31,499 bases of DNA from CAYMLL01 sp964390645 (GTDB lineage: Bacteria > Planctomycetota > UBA8108): assembly GCA_964390645.1 (NCBI GenBank), contig CAYMLL010000051.1:1-31499 (forward strand), in the 5' to 3' direction. The translations under genes and the position numbers were made by a program. Within the stretch, counting starts at the first letter, position 1, and every line of letters starts with the position of its first letter. Under the pieces are notes generated by a model. It had not been told where the DNA came from, searched no databases, and saw only the letters and a list, made by a program, of their open reading frames with translations. Shown piece after piece: positions 1 to 7,663 of the stretch.

Positions 1-1323
1 CGCTCGATAGACGATGACCGCGTCGATCGAGTGCCCCCCGGAGACCATGATCTTGTTGACGAGCATGTCAGCCGTGCCGTCGGTCACGCGGACGTTCGAC
101 TTCACGCGATCGAAGATCCCCGCGTCGCGCAGGAGCGACTCCGTCAGCCCACCCAGCGCGCTCTTCACGGGGTCCGCGAGGCCGATCTCGAGACCGCTGC
201 GGGTCAGGTCGCGGAGGCCCTTGATCCCCTCCGGGTTTCCCTTCGGGACCGCGATCACCATGTCCGTCTCGCTGACGAGGACGCTGGACAGGTACCAGTC
301 GGACACGTTCGTCATGTACGAGCGATCACAGGCAAAGTAGACGTCCGGAAAGCGGCTCGTGCCGACCAGGGGCTTCATCTGCGCGGTCAGGGTCCCGCAG
401 CCGCCATACGTCGTGACGACGTCGACACCCTCGCGCTCCACGAACTCCTCGATCGTCGTGCTCACCGCCAGCCGATTGACACCGCCGGACCAGACGACGA
501 GCTGCGGTCTCTTCTCCCAGACGTCGCCCTCGACCACATCGAAGCCGCTCTTCTCGAAGTGCACGAGCCCCCTGTCGCGCGCCGCGAGATAGCGGGCGAA
601 TCCCAGCGCGGACGCAGGGCTCCGCGTGTAGCTCGTCACGGCGATCGTCACGAGAGTCTTGGTTGCCTCGAACTCCGGCACGCCGATCGCCTCGAGCTCG
701 GGGTACATCGACACGGTCGAGTCCCAGACGATGGCCGCGTCAACGGATCCGAGCTTGACGTCATTGGCCAGATCCGTGACCTTCGGCTTCATGACGTGGA
801 CCTTCTCGACGATCGGGTCCCAGTGACCGAGCTTTCCGAGAACATCCCGGGCGATCTGTCCAACCGCGGCCTGATCCGGGTTGCAGACGGCGACCTTGAC
901 GTCGGCGCGAAGCAGGTCCGAGATGCCCCTGACGTCGACCGTACCGCCCTTCTTGACCGCGATGACGGGCCTCATCCAGGCCAGCGGAATGCTCTCGGCA
1001 ACGAGTCCACGCGACCGTGCCTCGACGATGTAGCTCTCGTCCGCCGCGAGGTAGAGATCACCACGCTTCGACTCCTTCGCGCTGCGCTGCTCCTCCCCGA
1101 TCTTGCCGAGAAGCGTTCCGGAGCCGTCGAAGTCGAGCTCGACCCGGATACCCAGCTTCTTTCCGTACTCCTCGGCAACGGCCTCCACCGGCTTGCGCAT
1201 GTTGGCTGCACAGTAGACGTGAATCGTCTCCAGCGACTGGTCTTCTTCGCCATCCCAGACCAGAGCGACGGAGAGACCGACGACGAGGACGACCGACGCA
1301 ACGAACATCTTGAGACCGGCCAT
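1..1323 (-). CDS. Tandem double-domain ModA-like substrate-binding protein (partial, C-terminus off the left edge)
   Basis: Reading the minus strand from the ATG at 1323 gives 441 codons with no stop before the window edge. Residues 1-22 form a hydrophobic export signal or anchor. Residues 33-265 resemble a molybdate/tungstate-type periplasmic binding protein, with an IHVYCAANMRKPVEAVAEEY start, a GSGTLLGKI stretch, GDLYLAAD, and VDAAIVWDS near the end. From about residue 274 the same fold appears to begin again: LVVWSGGVNRLAVSTTIEEF, then YGGCGTLTAQM, FPDVYFACDRSYM, and DAVIVYRA at the cut end. The protein therefore carries two ModA-like lobes in one chain, while ordinary ModA is about 250 residues with one. 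Substrate is not shown; an oxyanion is inferred from the family only. The gene diverges from an exported protein and an ABC ATPase. No ModB-type permease is visible, so it may lie beyond the edge. Start choice: first ATG ahead of the signal segment. Confidence 0.85.
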   Translation of the reverse strand, partial: MAGLKMFVASVVLVVGLSVALVWDGEEDQSLETIHVYCAANMRKPVEAVAEEYGKKLGIRVELDFDGSGTLLGKIGEEQRSAKESKRGDLYLAADESYIVEARSRGLVAESIPLAWMRPVIAVKKGGTVDVRGISDLLRADVKVAVCNPDQAAVGQIARDVLGKLGHWDPIVEKVHVMKPKVTDLANDVKLGSVDAAIVWDSTVSMYPELEAIGVPEFEATKTLVTIAVTSYTRSPASALGFARYLAARDRGLVHFEKSGFDVVEGDVWEKRPQLVVWSGGVNRLAVSTTIEEFVEREGVDVVTTYGGCGTLTAQMKPLVGTSRFPDVYFACDRSYMTNVSDWYLSSVLVSETDMVIAVPKGNPEGIKGLRDLTRSGLEIGLADPVKSALGGLTESLLRDAGIFDRVKSNVRVTDGTADMLVNKIMVSGGHSIDAVIVYRA

Positions 1324-1395
1324 GGCCTACTCGACCTCGCTGAACTCCCGCAAACGGGATCCTGAGAAGCGGCGGCCCGCACCGCCGGAAGCGAC

Positions 1396-1424
1396 AGAAT
1401 AGACGATGGGACCTGGCAGCACAA
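1396..1424 (-). promoter_or_regulatory. Possible sigma-70 promoter of the ModA-like gene
   Basis: On the minus strand TTGTGC (1424-1419) is followed after 17 bases by TATTCT (1401-1396). This sits about 70 bases upstream of the ATG at 1323. The spacing is ideal and four of six bases match in each box. It lies in the 213-base divergent region between this gene and the plus-strand gene at 1537. This is pattern matching only, in a genome whose sigma consensus is unknown. Confidence 0.3.
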
Positions 1425-1536
1425 TTCGTTTGGCGAACGAGGCGGTCCCGCTGACTCTCGGGTGGCGCGGCTGCGCGCCGTGGGCTACCATGGCTGGCCC
1501 CGCGCCCGGATGGCGGCGCGTTCCCGAGGAGGAGTC

Positions 1537-2886
1537 ATGCGTTCCCGAAGCGTTTCGTGCGCCGCGATCGCCGCCTTCTGCGCGAGCCTCGCCGCCCCTG
1601 CACCGCGACTGGAGGGGTGCCCGTACTCGATCCGCGACTCGGCCTTCATCGGCCGTGGCTCGGCCGTCCCCTTCCGGCTCGTCTTTCCATCGCGTAACGA
1701 CGAGGCGGGGCGCGCGAAGCTGCTCTCGTGGATCGAGAAGGCGTCGGCCTCGTGGCTACGCGACTCGAATATCGTCGCCGAGCTGGTCGACCTGCGGGAG
1801 ACGGAGAGCTCGCTGCCACGGCGGCTGCACGATGATCTCCGCGACACGAAGACACCGCCGGCCGCCATCCTCCTGGCCGCCGATAATCGTGTCTACCGGT
1901 TTGACCCGCCCGGCGGCGAACCGAACGCCGACTCGGTGATGAGGATCGCGGCGACGGCCGTCGACTCGCCGATGCGAGCCGGGCTCCAGAGTACGCTCGT
2001 CGACAGCTGGTGCGTCATCGTCTTCACGCCCGGAAGCGACCCGAGCGCGAACACCAGCGCACGCACCGCGATCTCACGCGCGGCGAAGAAGCTGGCCGGC
2101 AAATCGACAGAGCTCGGCAAGGTCATCGAGAGCGCACCGAGGATTATCGAGGTGACGGCAACTACGAAGGACGAGGCGATCGTCCTGTGGAGCCTCGACC
2201 TCGTCCGGGAGGGAGAGAAGCTCGACCGGCGGCCGCCGCGTGCGGTCATCGTCGCTGGACGCGGCGAGACACGCGGTCCGACGCTCGAGGGCGACGATGT
2301 CGACGAGGCGAAGATGACCGAGCTGCTGCAGATGCTCGGACGCAGCTGCTCGTGCACCACATCGCCGAAGTGGCTCATCGGCACGGCGATGCCGCTGACC
2401 TGGAACGATGCGACGAAACGTGCGGCCCGCGATCAGCTGGGGTTCGATCCGCTCGACCCGAAGGTCCTGCGCAGCATCCGGGGAGCGACGAAGCTCCCCG
2501 ATCAGCTCACCGGCCTCGACAGCTTCGACGCGATCGAACTCGGCTACGAGGAGATCGACCTCGAAGGTGACGTGCAGCCGGAGCCCGCCACAGCTGCGTC
2601 CTCGACAGCCACCCCCCCGAAAGGGGCCCGCACCGAGCCGGACCCCGCGTCGAAGAGCACGGTCGTCGAAGCCCGTACGATCGCGACGAGGAACGATCCG
2701 GAGCCGGGGTCGCCGCCGACGAGGACCGAGGACGCGGACTCGCCGGGAGCGGACTCCGCAGCCGACGAGATCCCGCGCGATTCCGCATCGGACATCGGAA
2801 GGTACTTGATGATCGCGATCGGCGGAATGGCTGTCCTGGTCGCCCTCGCATCACTGCTTCTCGTCGGACGCTCGCGCCAAACCTGA
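1537..2886 (+). CDS. Exported, C-terminally membrane-anchored protein of unknown function
   Basis: The gene encodes 449 residues. I chose the ATG at 1537 because GAGGAGG sits just upstream and a signal peptide follows (MRSRSVSCAAIAAFCASLAA, then a Pro-Ala stretch). The frame stays open for 25 more codons upstream, but those are Arg-rich and lack a ribosome binding site. The mature part (about 25-350) is mixed alpha/beta with no motif I recognise; cysteines occur at CPYS and as a CSC pair near residue 268. Residues about 355-415 form a Pro/Ser/Thr/Glu-rich linker, and a single hydrophobic span lies near the C-terminus (about 420-443), followed by RSRQT. This suggests a periplasmic domain on a stalk tied to the inner membrane. 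It ends 10 bases before the ABC ATPase gene, so the two are probably co-transcribed. An accessory subunit of that transporter is a guess from position only. Confidence 0.75.
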   Translation: MRSRSVSCAAIAAFCASLAAPAPRLEGCPYSIRDSAFIGRGSAVPFRLVFPSRNDEAGRAKLLSWIEKASASWLRDSNIVAELVDLRETESSLPRRLHDDLRDTKTPPAAILLAADNRVYRFDPPGGEPNADSVMRIAATAVDSPMRAGLQSTLVDSWCVIVFTPGSDPSANTSARTAISRAAKKLAGKSTELGKVIESAPRIIEVTATTKDEAIVLWSLDLVREGEKLDRRPPRAVIVAGRGETRGPTLEGDDVDEAKMTELLQMLGRSCSCTTSPKWLIGTAMPLTWNDATKRAARDQLGFDPLDPKVLRSIRGATKLPDQLTGLDSFDAIELGYEEIDLEGDVQPEPATAASSTATPPKGARTEPDPASKSTVVEARTIATRNDPEPGSPPTRTEDADSPGADSAADEIPRDSASDIGRYLMIAIGGMAVLVALASLLLVGRSRQT

Positions 2887-2896
2887 CTCCGGACTC

Positions 2897-3562
2897 ATGC
2901 TCTCGATCGAGAACATCATCAAGACCTACCGTGGCCCGGGTGAGCAAGTCCAGGCGATTCGCGGGGTGACGCTGAGCGTCGACGCCCGCGAGTTCGTCGC
3001 CGTTCGCGGTCCCAGCGGCTGCGGCAAGTCGACCCTGCTGCTCGCTGCGGGCGGTCTTCTCGAGCCCGAGCAGGGCCGCGTCGTCGTCGCCGGAGAGGAT
3101 CTCTACGCACTCGGATCCGATGATCGCGCCAGATGTCGCGCCAATCACATCGGCTTCGTCTTCCAGCAGTTCCACCTCGTGCCGTACCTGAGCGTGCGCG
3201 AGAACGTGCTCACGGCGTCGATGGCCGCCGGCACGACCAACGACGGCCGACGAACCGACGAGCTGCTCGAGCGCTTCGGCCTGACGGCTCGAGCGAGGCA
3301 CGTGCCGTCGGCGCTGAGCACCGGCGAGCGGCAGCGCGCCGCGTTGGCCCGCGCGCTCCTGAACGAGCCAAGGCTCCTCCTCGCCGACGAGCCGACCGGC
3401 AATCTCGACGCAGAGAACGCGGCGATCGTCCTCGGCGACATGAGGACCTTCGCCGACGAAGGCGGTGCGGTACTCCTCGTCACGCACGACACGAAGATCG
3501 AGCGCTACGCGGATCGCTCGATCGAGATCGAGGATGGTTGCTTGAAGGCTCCGAGCGCCTGA
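2897..3562 (+). CDS. ABC transporter ATP-binding protein, LolD/MacB (FtsE-like) type
   Basis: The 221-residue protein has a complete ABC ATPase motif set. Walker A is GPSGCGKST (38-46), the Q-loop glutamine is in FVFQQFHLVP (about 90), the signature is LSTGERQR (140-147, with Glu in place of the usual Gln), Walker B is LLLADEPTGNLD (160-171), and the switch histidine is in VTHD (197). The Q-loop context and the short length match the LolD/MacB/FtsE group. These ATPases usually pair with FtsX-like permeases and drive extrusion or periplasmic mechanical work rather than solute import. No permease is adjacent; the next gene downstream is on the opposite strand. The gene starts 10 bases after the anchored exported protein, so it is the second gene of a short operon. 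Confidence 0.92.
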   Translation: MLSIENIIKTYRGPGEQVQAIRGVTLSVDAREFVAVRGPSGCGKSTLLLAAGGLLEPEQGRVVVAGEDLYALGSDDRARCRANHIGFVFQQFHLVPYLSVRENVLTASMAAGTTNDGRRTDELLERFGLTARARHVPSALSTGERQRAALARALLNEPRLLLADEPTGNLDAENAAIVLGDMRTFADEGGAVLLVTHDTKIERYADRSIEIEDGCLKAPSA

Positions 3563-3591
3563 GCGCGCCCTGACCGGCTTGCCGACGCGAT

Positions 3592-3617
3592 CCCCGGCCC
3601 CGGAATCCGGGCCCGGG
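3592..3617. terminator. GC-rich hairpin between convergent genes, possible bidirectional terminator
   Basis: The 58-base gap between the ABC ATPase stop (3562) and the end of the opposite-strand membrane gene (3621) holds an imperfect inverted repeat. CCCGG (3593-3597) pairs with CCGGG (3613-3617), CCC (3598-3600) with GGG (3609-3611), and GG (3602-3603) with CC (3607-3608), around an AAT loop with two single-base bulges. There is no T-run on either side, so this is a stable hairpin of unproven terminator function. Confidence 0.4.
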
Positions 3618-3620
3618 AGA

Positions 3621-4031
3621 TCAGGTGGCGCTGGCAGGCCGACGCTCCCGGAAATGATCGCGCGTGTCGGGGTGACGGTAGACCAGAAGCGCCCAGAGCC
3701 CCAGGGGCAGCGTCAGCGGGGTGACGAAGTCGAGAATCGCGAGGACCTGACCGAACCTGCGCGCCCACTCCTTCACTCGCAGCGAGCTCAGCGACTGCAC
3801 GAAGCGAGCGACGCCGAGCAGGATCAGGGCACATCCCAGGATGACGAAAGCCTCGCGGTCGCCGCCGATCGGCCGGGCGTCGGGATGATGTCCGGGAACG
3901 AGCCTCGCGAGCCCGTCGCGCGCAGGACTGCCCCAGCTCCACGAGACCAGGAGCACCCAGACGCCTCCGAGCAACTCGATGATGGACCGCAGGATGGACA
4001 CCACGAAGACCGCGCGGATGTGCTCGCTCAT
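3621..4031 (-). CDS. Small integral membrane protein of unknown function
   Basis: The 136-residue protein starts MSEHIRAVFVVSILRSIIEL. It has about three hydrophobic spans (roughly 8-32, 62-82 and 93-117) separated by a loop with Gly, Pro and His, and a charged tail ending RERRPASAT. The ATG at 4031 has GAGAGGG about 6 bases upstream. It begins 16 bases after the stop of the Ser/Thr kinase gene on the same strand, so co-transcription and a functional link are likely. I recognise no named family. Confidence 0.7.
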   Translation of the reverse strand: MSEHIRAVFVVSILRSIIELLGGVWVLLVSWSWGSPARDGLARLVPGHHPDARPIGGDREAFVILGCALILLGVARFVQSLSSLRVKEWARRFGQVLAILDFVTPLTLPLGLWALLVYRHPDTRDHFRERRPASAT

Positions 4032-4047
4032 CGCTCGAACCCTCTCG

Positions 4048-6132
4048 TCACACGGTCTTGAAGTACGAGTCGTTCACGGCATCGACCCAGAGATGAGCGT
4101 CGCCGAGGATCAGCTCGATCCCCGGCACGAGCGGCAGCAGCAGATCGGGCGGCAGCACGTAGCCACCGGCGACATCCGCACTCTCCAGCTCGGCGACGGT
4201 CGCCTCCTCGAAGTCGCCCCGCACCACCACGGTGTCGCGAAGCGCCATCAGAAAGGCCTCACCGGCGTCGTGGATCACGACCGCGTGCACTGCCTCGACT
4301 CCCGGACAGCGCAGGCGCAGTCCCACATTCGCCGACGAGCCGATTCTCAGCTGCCGGTAGACGAGAAAATACTCGTGTAGCGGCCAGTTGCTCGCGCGCT
4401 GCAGATGCACGTGATCCACGAGGCAGTCGGGGTTCGAGTACCCGACCTTCTCCGAAACGCACGCTCCGGACGGACGGGAAGGCCCGAGAAACCCCAGGTC
4501 GTGGTCGAGGCTCTCGACGTCGCGTAGCACGCGGAGGCCGTCGAGCTCGAGCGCCTTGTCGCCAAGCGACACGTGAAAGCGGTCGGACGACAGGCGCGCG
4601 GCCTTGCGGCTCCGGACGCCACCGATGCCGATGCCGAACTTGGCGTGCTCCGTCGGCTCGATGACCAGGCTCGTCCCGTCGGCGTGAACCTCTCCCACCT
4701 TCTGGCTGATCGTCAGATTGCGCTGCCAGTTCTCCGGGTCCTGTGTCTTCGAGCGGCACGGCAGGCAACGCAGGATCAGGTTGTTGCGGATTCCACGCCG
4801 CACGTCATTGGACCGTCCGAACGAGCACACATCGTCGAAGAGGAGGAAGCTGCGGCGTTCGCCGACGCTGGTCTCCTGGCGCAGGACGAGGCCTGTCATC
4901 CGTGAACGTCGCACGCCCTGGAAGACGTCGAGACACTGCAGGGACTCGACCCGACTGACGCCGTCATCGATCGCCCCGAGCTGTCGGATCATGATCTTCG
5001 CCGTCGCAGGTCGACGCCCCGCCTGCTTCTCGAGCATCCAGAGAATGTGGTCGTTGATCGGCTTCGGAATGTCCGAACGCGTCTCCCCCGGCGCCGTCGG
5101 CGTGCGGTTGAGAATCGCCGCGGTGACCCGGATAGGATCGCGCACCTGCGCGAAGGGATGAACCCCGGTGAGCAGCTCGTAGAACACGATGCCCAGCGAG
5201 AAGAGGTCGCTGTGAGCGCAGACGTCATCTCCGGTGATCTGCTCCGGCGACATGTACTTCGGCGTGCCGACCCTCATACCGTGTGTCAGGCTGCCCGTGT
5301 CGCCGACGAGGTCCAGCAGCTTGGCGACGCCGAAGTCGAGCACCTTGACCGTCTCGCGACCGTTGGCTCGCGTCAACAGGATGTTGTCCGGCTTGATGTC
5401 ACGATGAATGATCTTGTGCGAGTGCGCGACGTCGAGGACGCGCAGAACGCGGCGAACGATGCCGAGAGCCCTGTCGATGGGGAACGGACCCTCGCGCCGC
5501 ATGACGGCCTTCAAGCTCTCCCCTTCGATGAAGTCCATCGTGTAGTACGGAACGGAGGTCTTCGTGACGCCCGAGTCGCGGATCATCACGGCATCGGGAT
5601 GGACAAAGCGCTCCATCGCCTCGATCTCCCGCTCGAATCTCAGCCGGAAGGCCGGATCCCGCGCGAACTCGGCGTGCGGCGTCTTCAGCGCGTAGTACTT
5701 CTTCCGGAATATGTGCCGCACCTTGTAGACGGTGCCGAAGCCGCCGGATCCCAGCCGGCTGACGACCTCGTACTTCGACGCGACGGTCGCCCCCGGATGC
5801 CAGCTCTCGGGGATCTCGGTCCTGGTGCCCGTACGATCCACCCGACGCCCTTGCGGATCCGGGTGCCCGCCGTCCCTCGAAGAGCGCGCTGACGGAGGGT
5901 TGCGCGACGACGAGTCCGGAAGCTCACGCAAGGAGCTCGGCGACGCATCCGATCCGGCCGGAAATCGCGACGCCGAGGCGCTACCGACTCTCGTTGGCCC
6001 CTCCTTCGTCAACCCCACCTTCGAGGGTTCCGCAACCCGCCCGCAGTACGGGCAGGTCTCCACCCCACGGGCGCCGGAGAAGTGCACGTCACAGCCGGGG
6101 CAGTACATGCAGGCATTCTGTTGGACCCGCAT
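4048..6132 (-). CDS. Ser/Thr protein kinase with N-terminal zinc ribbon and possible FHA-like C-terminal region
   Basis: From the ATG at 6132 the protein has 694 residues. Residues 11-30 hold a CPGC...CPYC zinc ribbon. A low-complexity linker (about 35-115) leads to a Hanks-type kinase domain (about 121-370). This has GSGGFG (128-133), the ATP lysine in ALK (150), HRDIKPDN with catalytic Asp245, DFGVAK (Asp266), and SPE in the activation segment (295-297). Every catalytic residue I checked is present. The C-terminal 300 residues contain FGRSNDVRRG...NLILR and later EVHADGTSL, which hint at a divergent FHA phosphothreonine-binding fold, and another beta-rich stretch ending VNDSYFKTV. No membrane span is evident, so it is probably cytosolic. 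Start is uncertain: neither 6132 nor the ATG at 6108, just before the first zinc cysteine, has a clear ribosome binding site. Starts further upstream would run into the divergent gene at 6203. Confidence 0.9.
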   Translation of the reverse strand: MRVQQNACMYCPGCDVHFSGARGVETCPYCGRVAEPSKVGLTKEGPTRVGSASASRFPAGSDASPSSLRELPDSSSRNPPSARSSRDGGHPDPQGRRVDRTGTRTEIPESWHPGATVASKYEVVSRLGSGGFGTVYKVRHIFRKKYYALKTPHAEFARDPAFRLRFEREIEAMERFVHPDAVMIRDSGVTKTSVPYYTMDFIEGESLKAVMRREGPFPIDRALGIVRRVLRVLDVAHSHKIIHRDIKPDNILLTRANGRETVKVLDFGVAKLLDLVGDTGSLTHGMRVGTPKYMSPEQITGDDVCAHSDLFSLGIVFYELLTGVHPFAQVRDPIRVTAAILNRTPTAPGETRSDIPKPINDHILWMLEKQAGRRPATAKIMIRQLGAIDDGVSRVESLQCLDVFQGVRRSRMTGLVLRQETSVGERRSFLLFDDVCSFGRSNDVRRGIRNNLILRCLPCRSKTQDPENWQRNLTISQKVGEVHADGTSLVIEPTEHAKFGIGIGGVRSRKAARLSSDRFHVSLGDKALELDGLRVLRDVESLDHDLGFLGPSRPSGACVSEKVGYSNPDCLVDHVHLQRASNWPLHEYFLVYRQLRIGSSANVGLRLRCPGVEAVHAVVIHDAGEAFLMALRDTVVVRGDFEEATVAELESADVAGGYVLPPDLLLPLVPGIELILGDAHLWVDAVNDSYFKTV

Positions 6133-6202
6133 GCGTCGCGCAAGAGCCCGCCGAGCAGCCCATCTGTGGAATCCGGGCGAGCCTCCGCGGTATCCTGACG
6201 CC

Positions 6203-7627
6203 ATGAACAGGAACGCCCCGAGAATCCGGCTCGTCGATCTCGAAGCCGTCATCCAGGATGTCCACACACGCATGCCGTTTCGCTACGGCATCGCCTGCCT
6301 GACCTCCGCACCTTCTCTGCACGTACGACTCACGGTCGAGGACGAGCGCGGCCGCCTCGCGCGCGGAATCGCCGCCGATGGGCTGCCGCCACTCTGGTTC
6401 GACAAGGACCCGCAGAAGACGTTCCGCGACAACGTCGAGGACCAGATCACCGCCATGAAAACCGCGCGGGACGTCTTCCTTGACGGCGGCTCCCGCGCGC
6501 TCACCGCGGCGGAGCACTGGGAGGCGGCGTTCCCACGCATCCATGCCACCTGCAGCGAGGCCGGGCTCAACAGGCTGACAGCCTCCTTCGGAAGCTCCTT
6601 TCTCGAGCGCGCGATGCTCGACGCGCTGGGCCGTCTCCACGGGCTGTCGTTCTTCGACTCGCTGAAACGGGACCTGACGGGACTGGAGACGTCCCGCTGT
6701 CTCCCCGAGCGGCCGCTCGAGCGGCTCGGATGCCGTCACACGATCGGGCTCGCCGATCCGATCACCAGCGCTGATATCTCGCCGCCGGACCGCCTCGACG
6801 ATGCGCTGCCACAGTCCCTCGAGGAATGCATCGACGAGTACGGCCTCTACTGCTTCAAGGTCAAGGTACGCGGCCATCACGACGAGGATGTCGCACGCCT
6901 CGGCGCGATCGCCGCGTGCTTCGAGGAGCGCTGCCGACGCTCCCGGGTCGTGACACTCGACGGCAACGAGCAGTACCGCGACACCGGTCGGCTTATCGAG
7001 CTCCTCGACGCGGTGCGCGAACTGCCACACGGTACGGCCCTCGTCGACAGTATCATCTTCATCGAGCAGCCTCTGAGCCGCGACCTGGCACTCGACCCCT
7101 CGGCCGCCTCGGGTATCCACGATCTCGCGGCCGTGAAGCCGGTGATCATCGACGAGTCCGACGATAGCCTCGAGAGCTTCACGAAGGCAATAGAGCTCGG
7201 CTACCGCGGCATCTCGCACAAGAACTGCAAGGGAATCTTCAAGAGCCTGATCAACCGCGCGCGCATCGTCGAGCTCAACGAGGTCGCAGGCGAGGAGTGC
7301 TACTTTCAGAGCGCGGAGGATCTCGCCAACCTGCCGGTCATCCCTCTGCAGGAGGACCTCACCGCGGTCGCCGCGCTCGGCATCCCGCACGTCGAGCGCA
7401 ACGGCCACCACTACTTCCACGGACTCGATCACTTGCCGTCGAGAGAGGCCGAGGCGACCCTCGCGGCACACCCCGACCTCTACCGCCGCGTCGGCGACTC
7501 GATCTGCCTGAAAATCGAGAACGGCGACCTGAGCTGTGGGTCGCTGCAATGCGAGGGCTTCGGCTACGGAGGCGAGATCGCTCTCGACGAGAGGAAGCCG
7601 CTCCACGACTGGAAGCTGCCGGACTGA
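6203..7627 (+). CDS. Enolase-superfamily enzyme (mandelate racemase / muconate lactonizing group)
   Basis: The 474-residue protein has an N-terminal capping domain and a (beta/alpha) barrel with the superfamily residues. KVKV gives a KxK pair (Lys219, Lys221), and the metal ligands are Asp253 in TLDGNEQY, Glu288 in FIEQP and Asp317 in IIDES. A later SHKNCKG offers candidate basic residues (Lys340, Lys343). These enzymes abstract a proton alpha to a carboxylate and then racemise, eliminate or cycloisomerise, using Mg2+. It is about 100 residues longer than a typical member, and the subfamily and substrate cannot be named. The ATG at 6203 is preceded by sequence without a strong ribosome binding site; the frame is open upstream but overlaps the divergent kinase. 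The gene ends 36 bases from the convergent mannonate-dehydratase-like gene. Confidence 0.85.
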   Translation: MNRNAPRIRLVDLEAVIQDVHTRMPFRYGIACLTSAPSLHVRLTVEDERGRLARGIAADGLPPLWFDKDPQKTFRDNVEDQITAMKTARDVFLDGGSRALTAAEHWEAAFPRIHATCSEAGLNRLTASFGSSFLERAMLDALGRLHGLSFFDSLKRDLTGLETSRCLPERPLERLGCRHTIGLADPITSADISPPDRLDDALPQSLEECIDEYGLYCFKVKVRGHHDEDVARLGAIAACFEERCRRSRVVTLDGNEQYRDTGRLIELLDAVRELPHGTALVDSIIFIEQPLSRDLALDPSAASGIHDLAAVKPVIIDESDDSLESFTKAIELGYRGISHKNCKGIFKSLINRARIVELNEVAGEECYFQSAEDLANLPVIPLQEDLTAVAALGIPHVERNGHHYFHGLDHLPSREAEATLAAHPDLYRRVGDSICLKIENGDLSCGSLQCEGFGYGGEIALDERKPLHDWKLPD

Positions 7628-7663
7628 CGGTGCGCTTTCCGAAATCCCGCCACGGAGCGAGGA

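Noticed and set aside
31..1365. A long plus-strand open frame (444 codons) opposite the ModA-like gene
   Set aside because: Its translation is rich in Arg, Asp, His and Val without recognisable blocks, whereas the minus strand gives a clear two-module binding protein over the same bases. It is an antisense shadow of GC-rich coding DNA.
6089..7606. A 505-codon minus-strand open frame opposite the enolase-superfamily gene
   Set aside because: The plus strand carries all superfamily metal ligands; the minus reading has no conserved motif and would overlap the kinase start.
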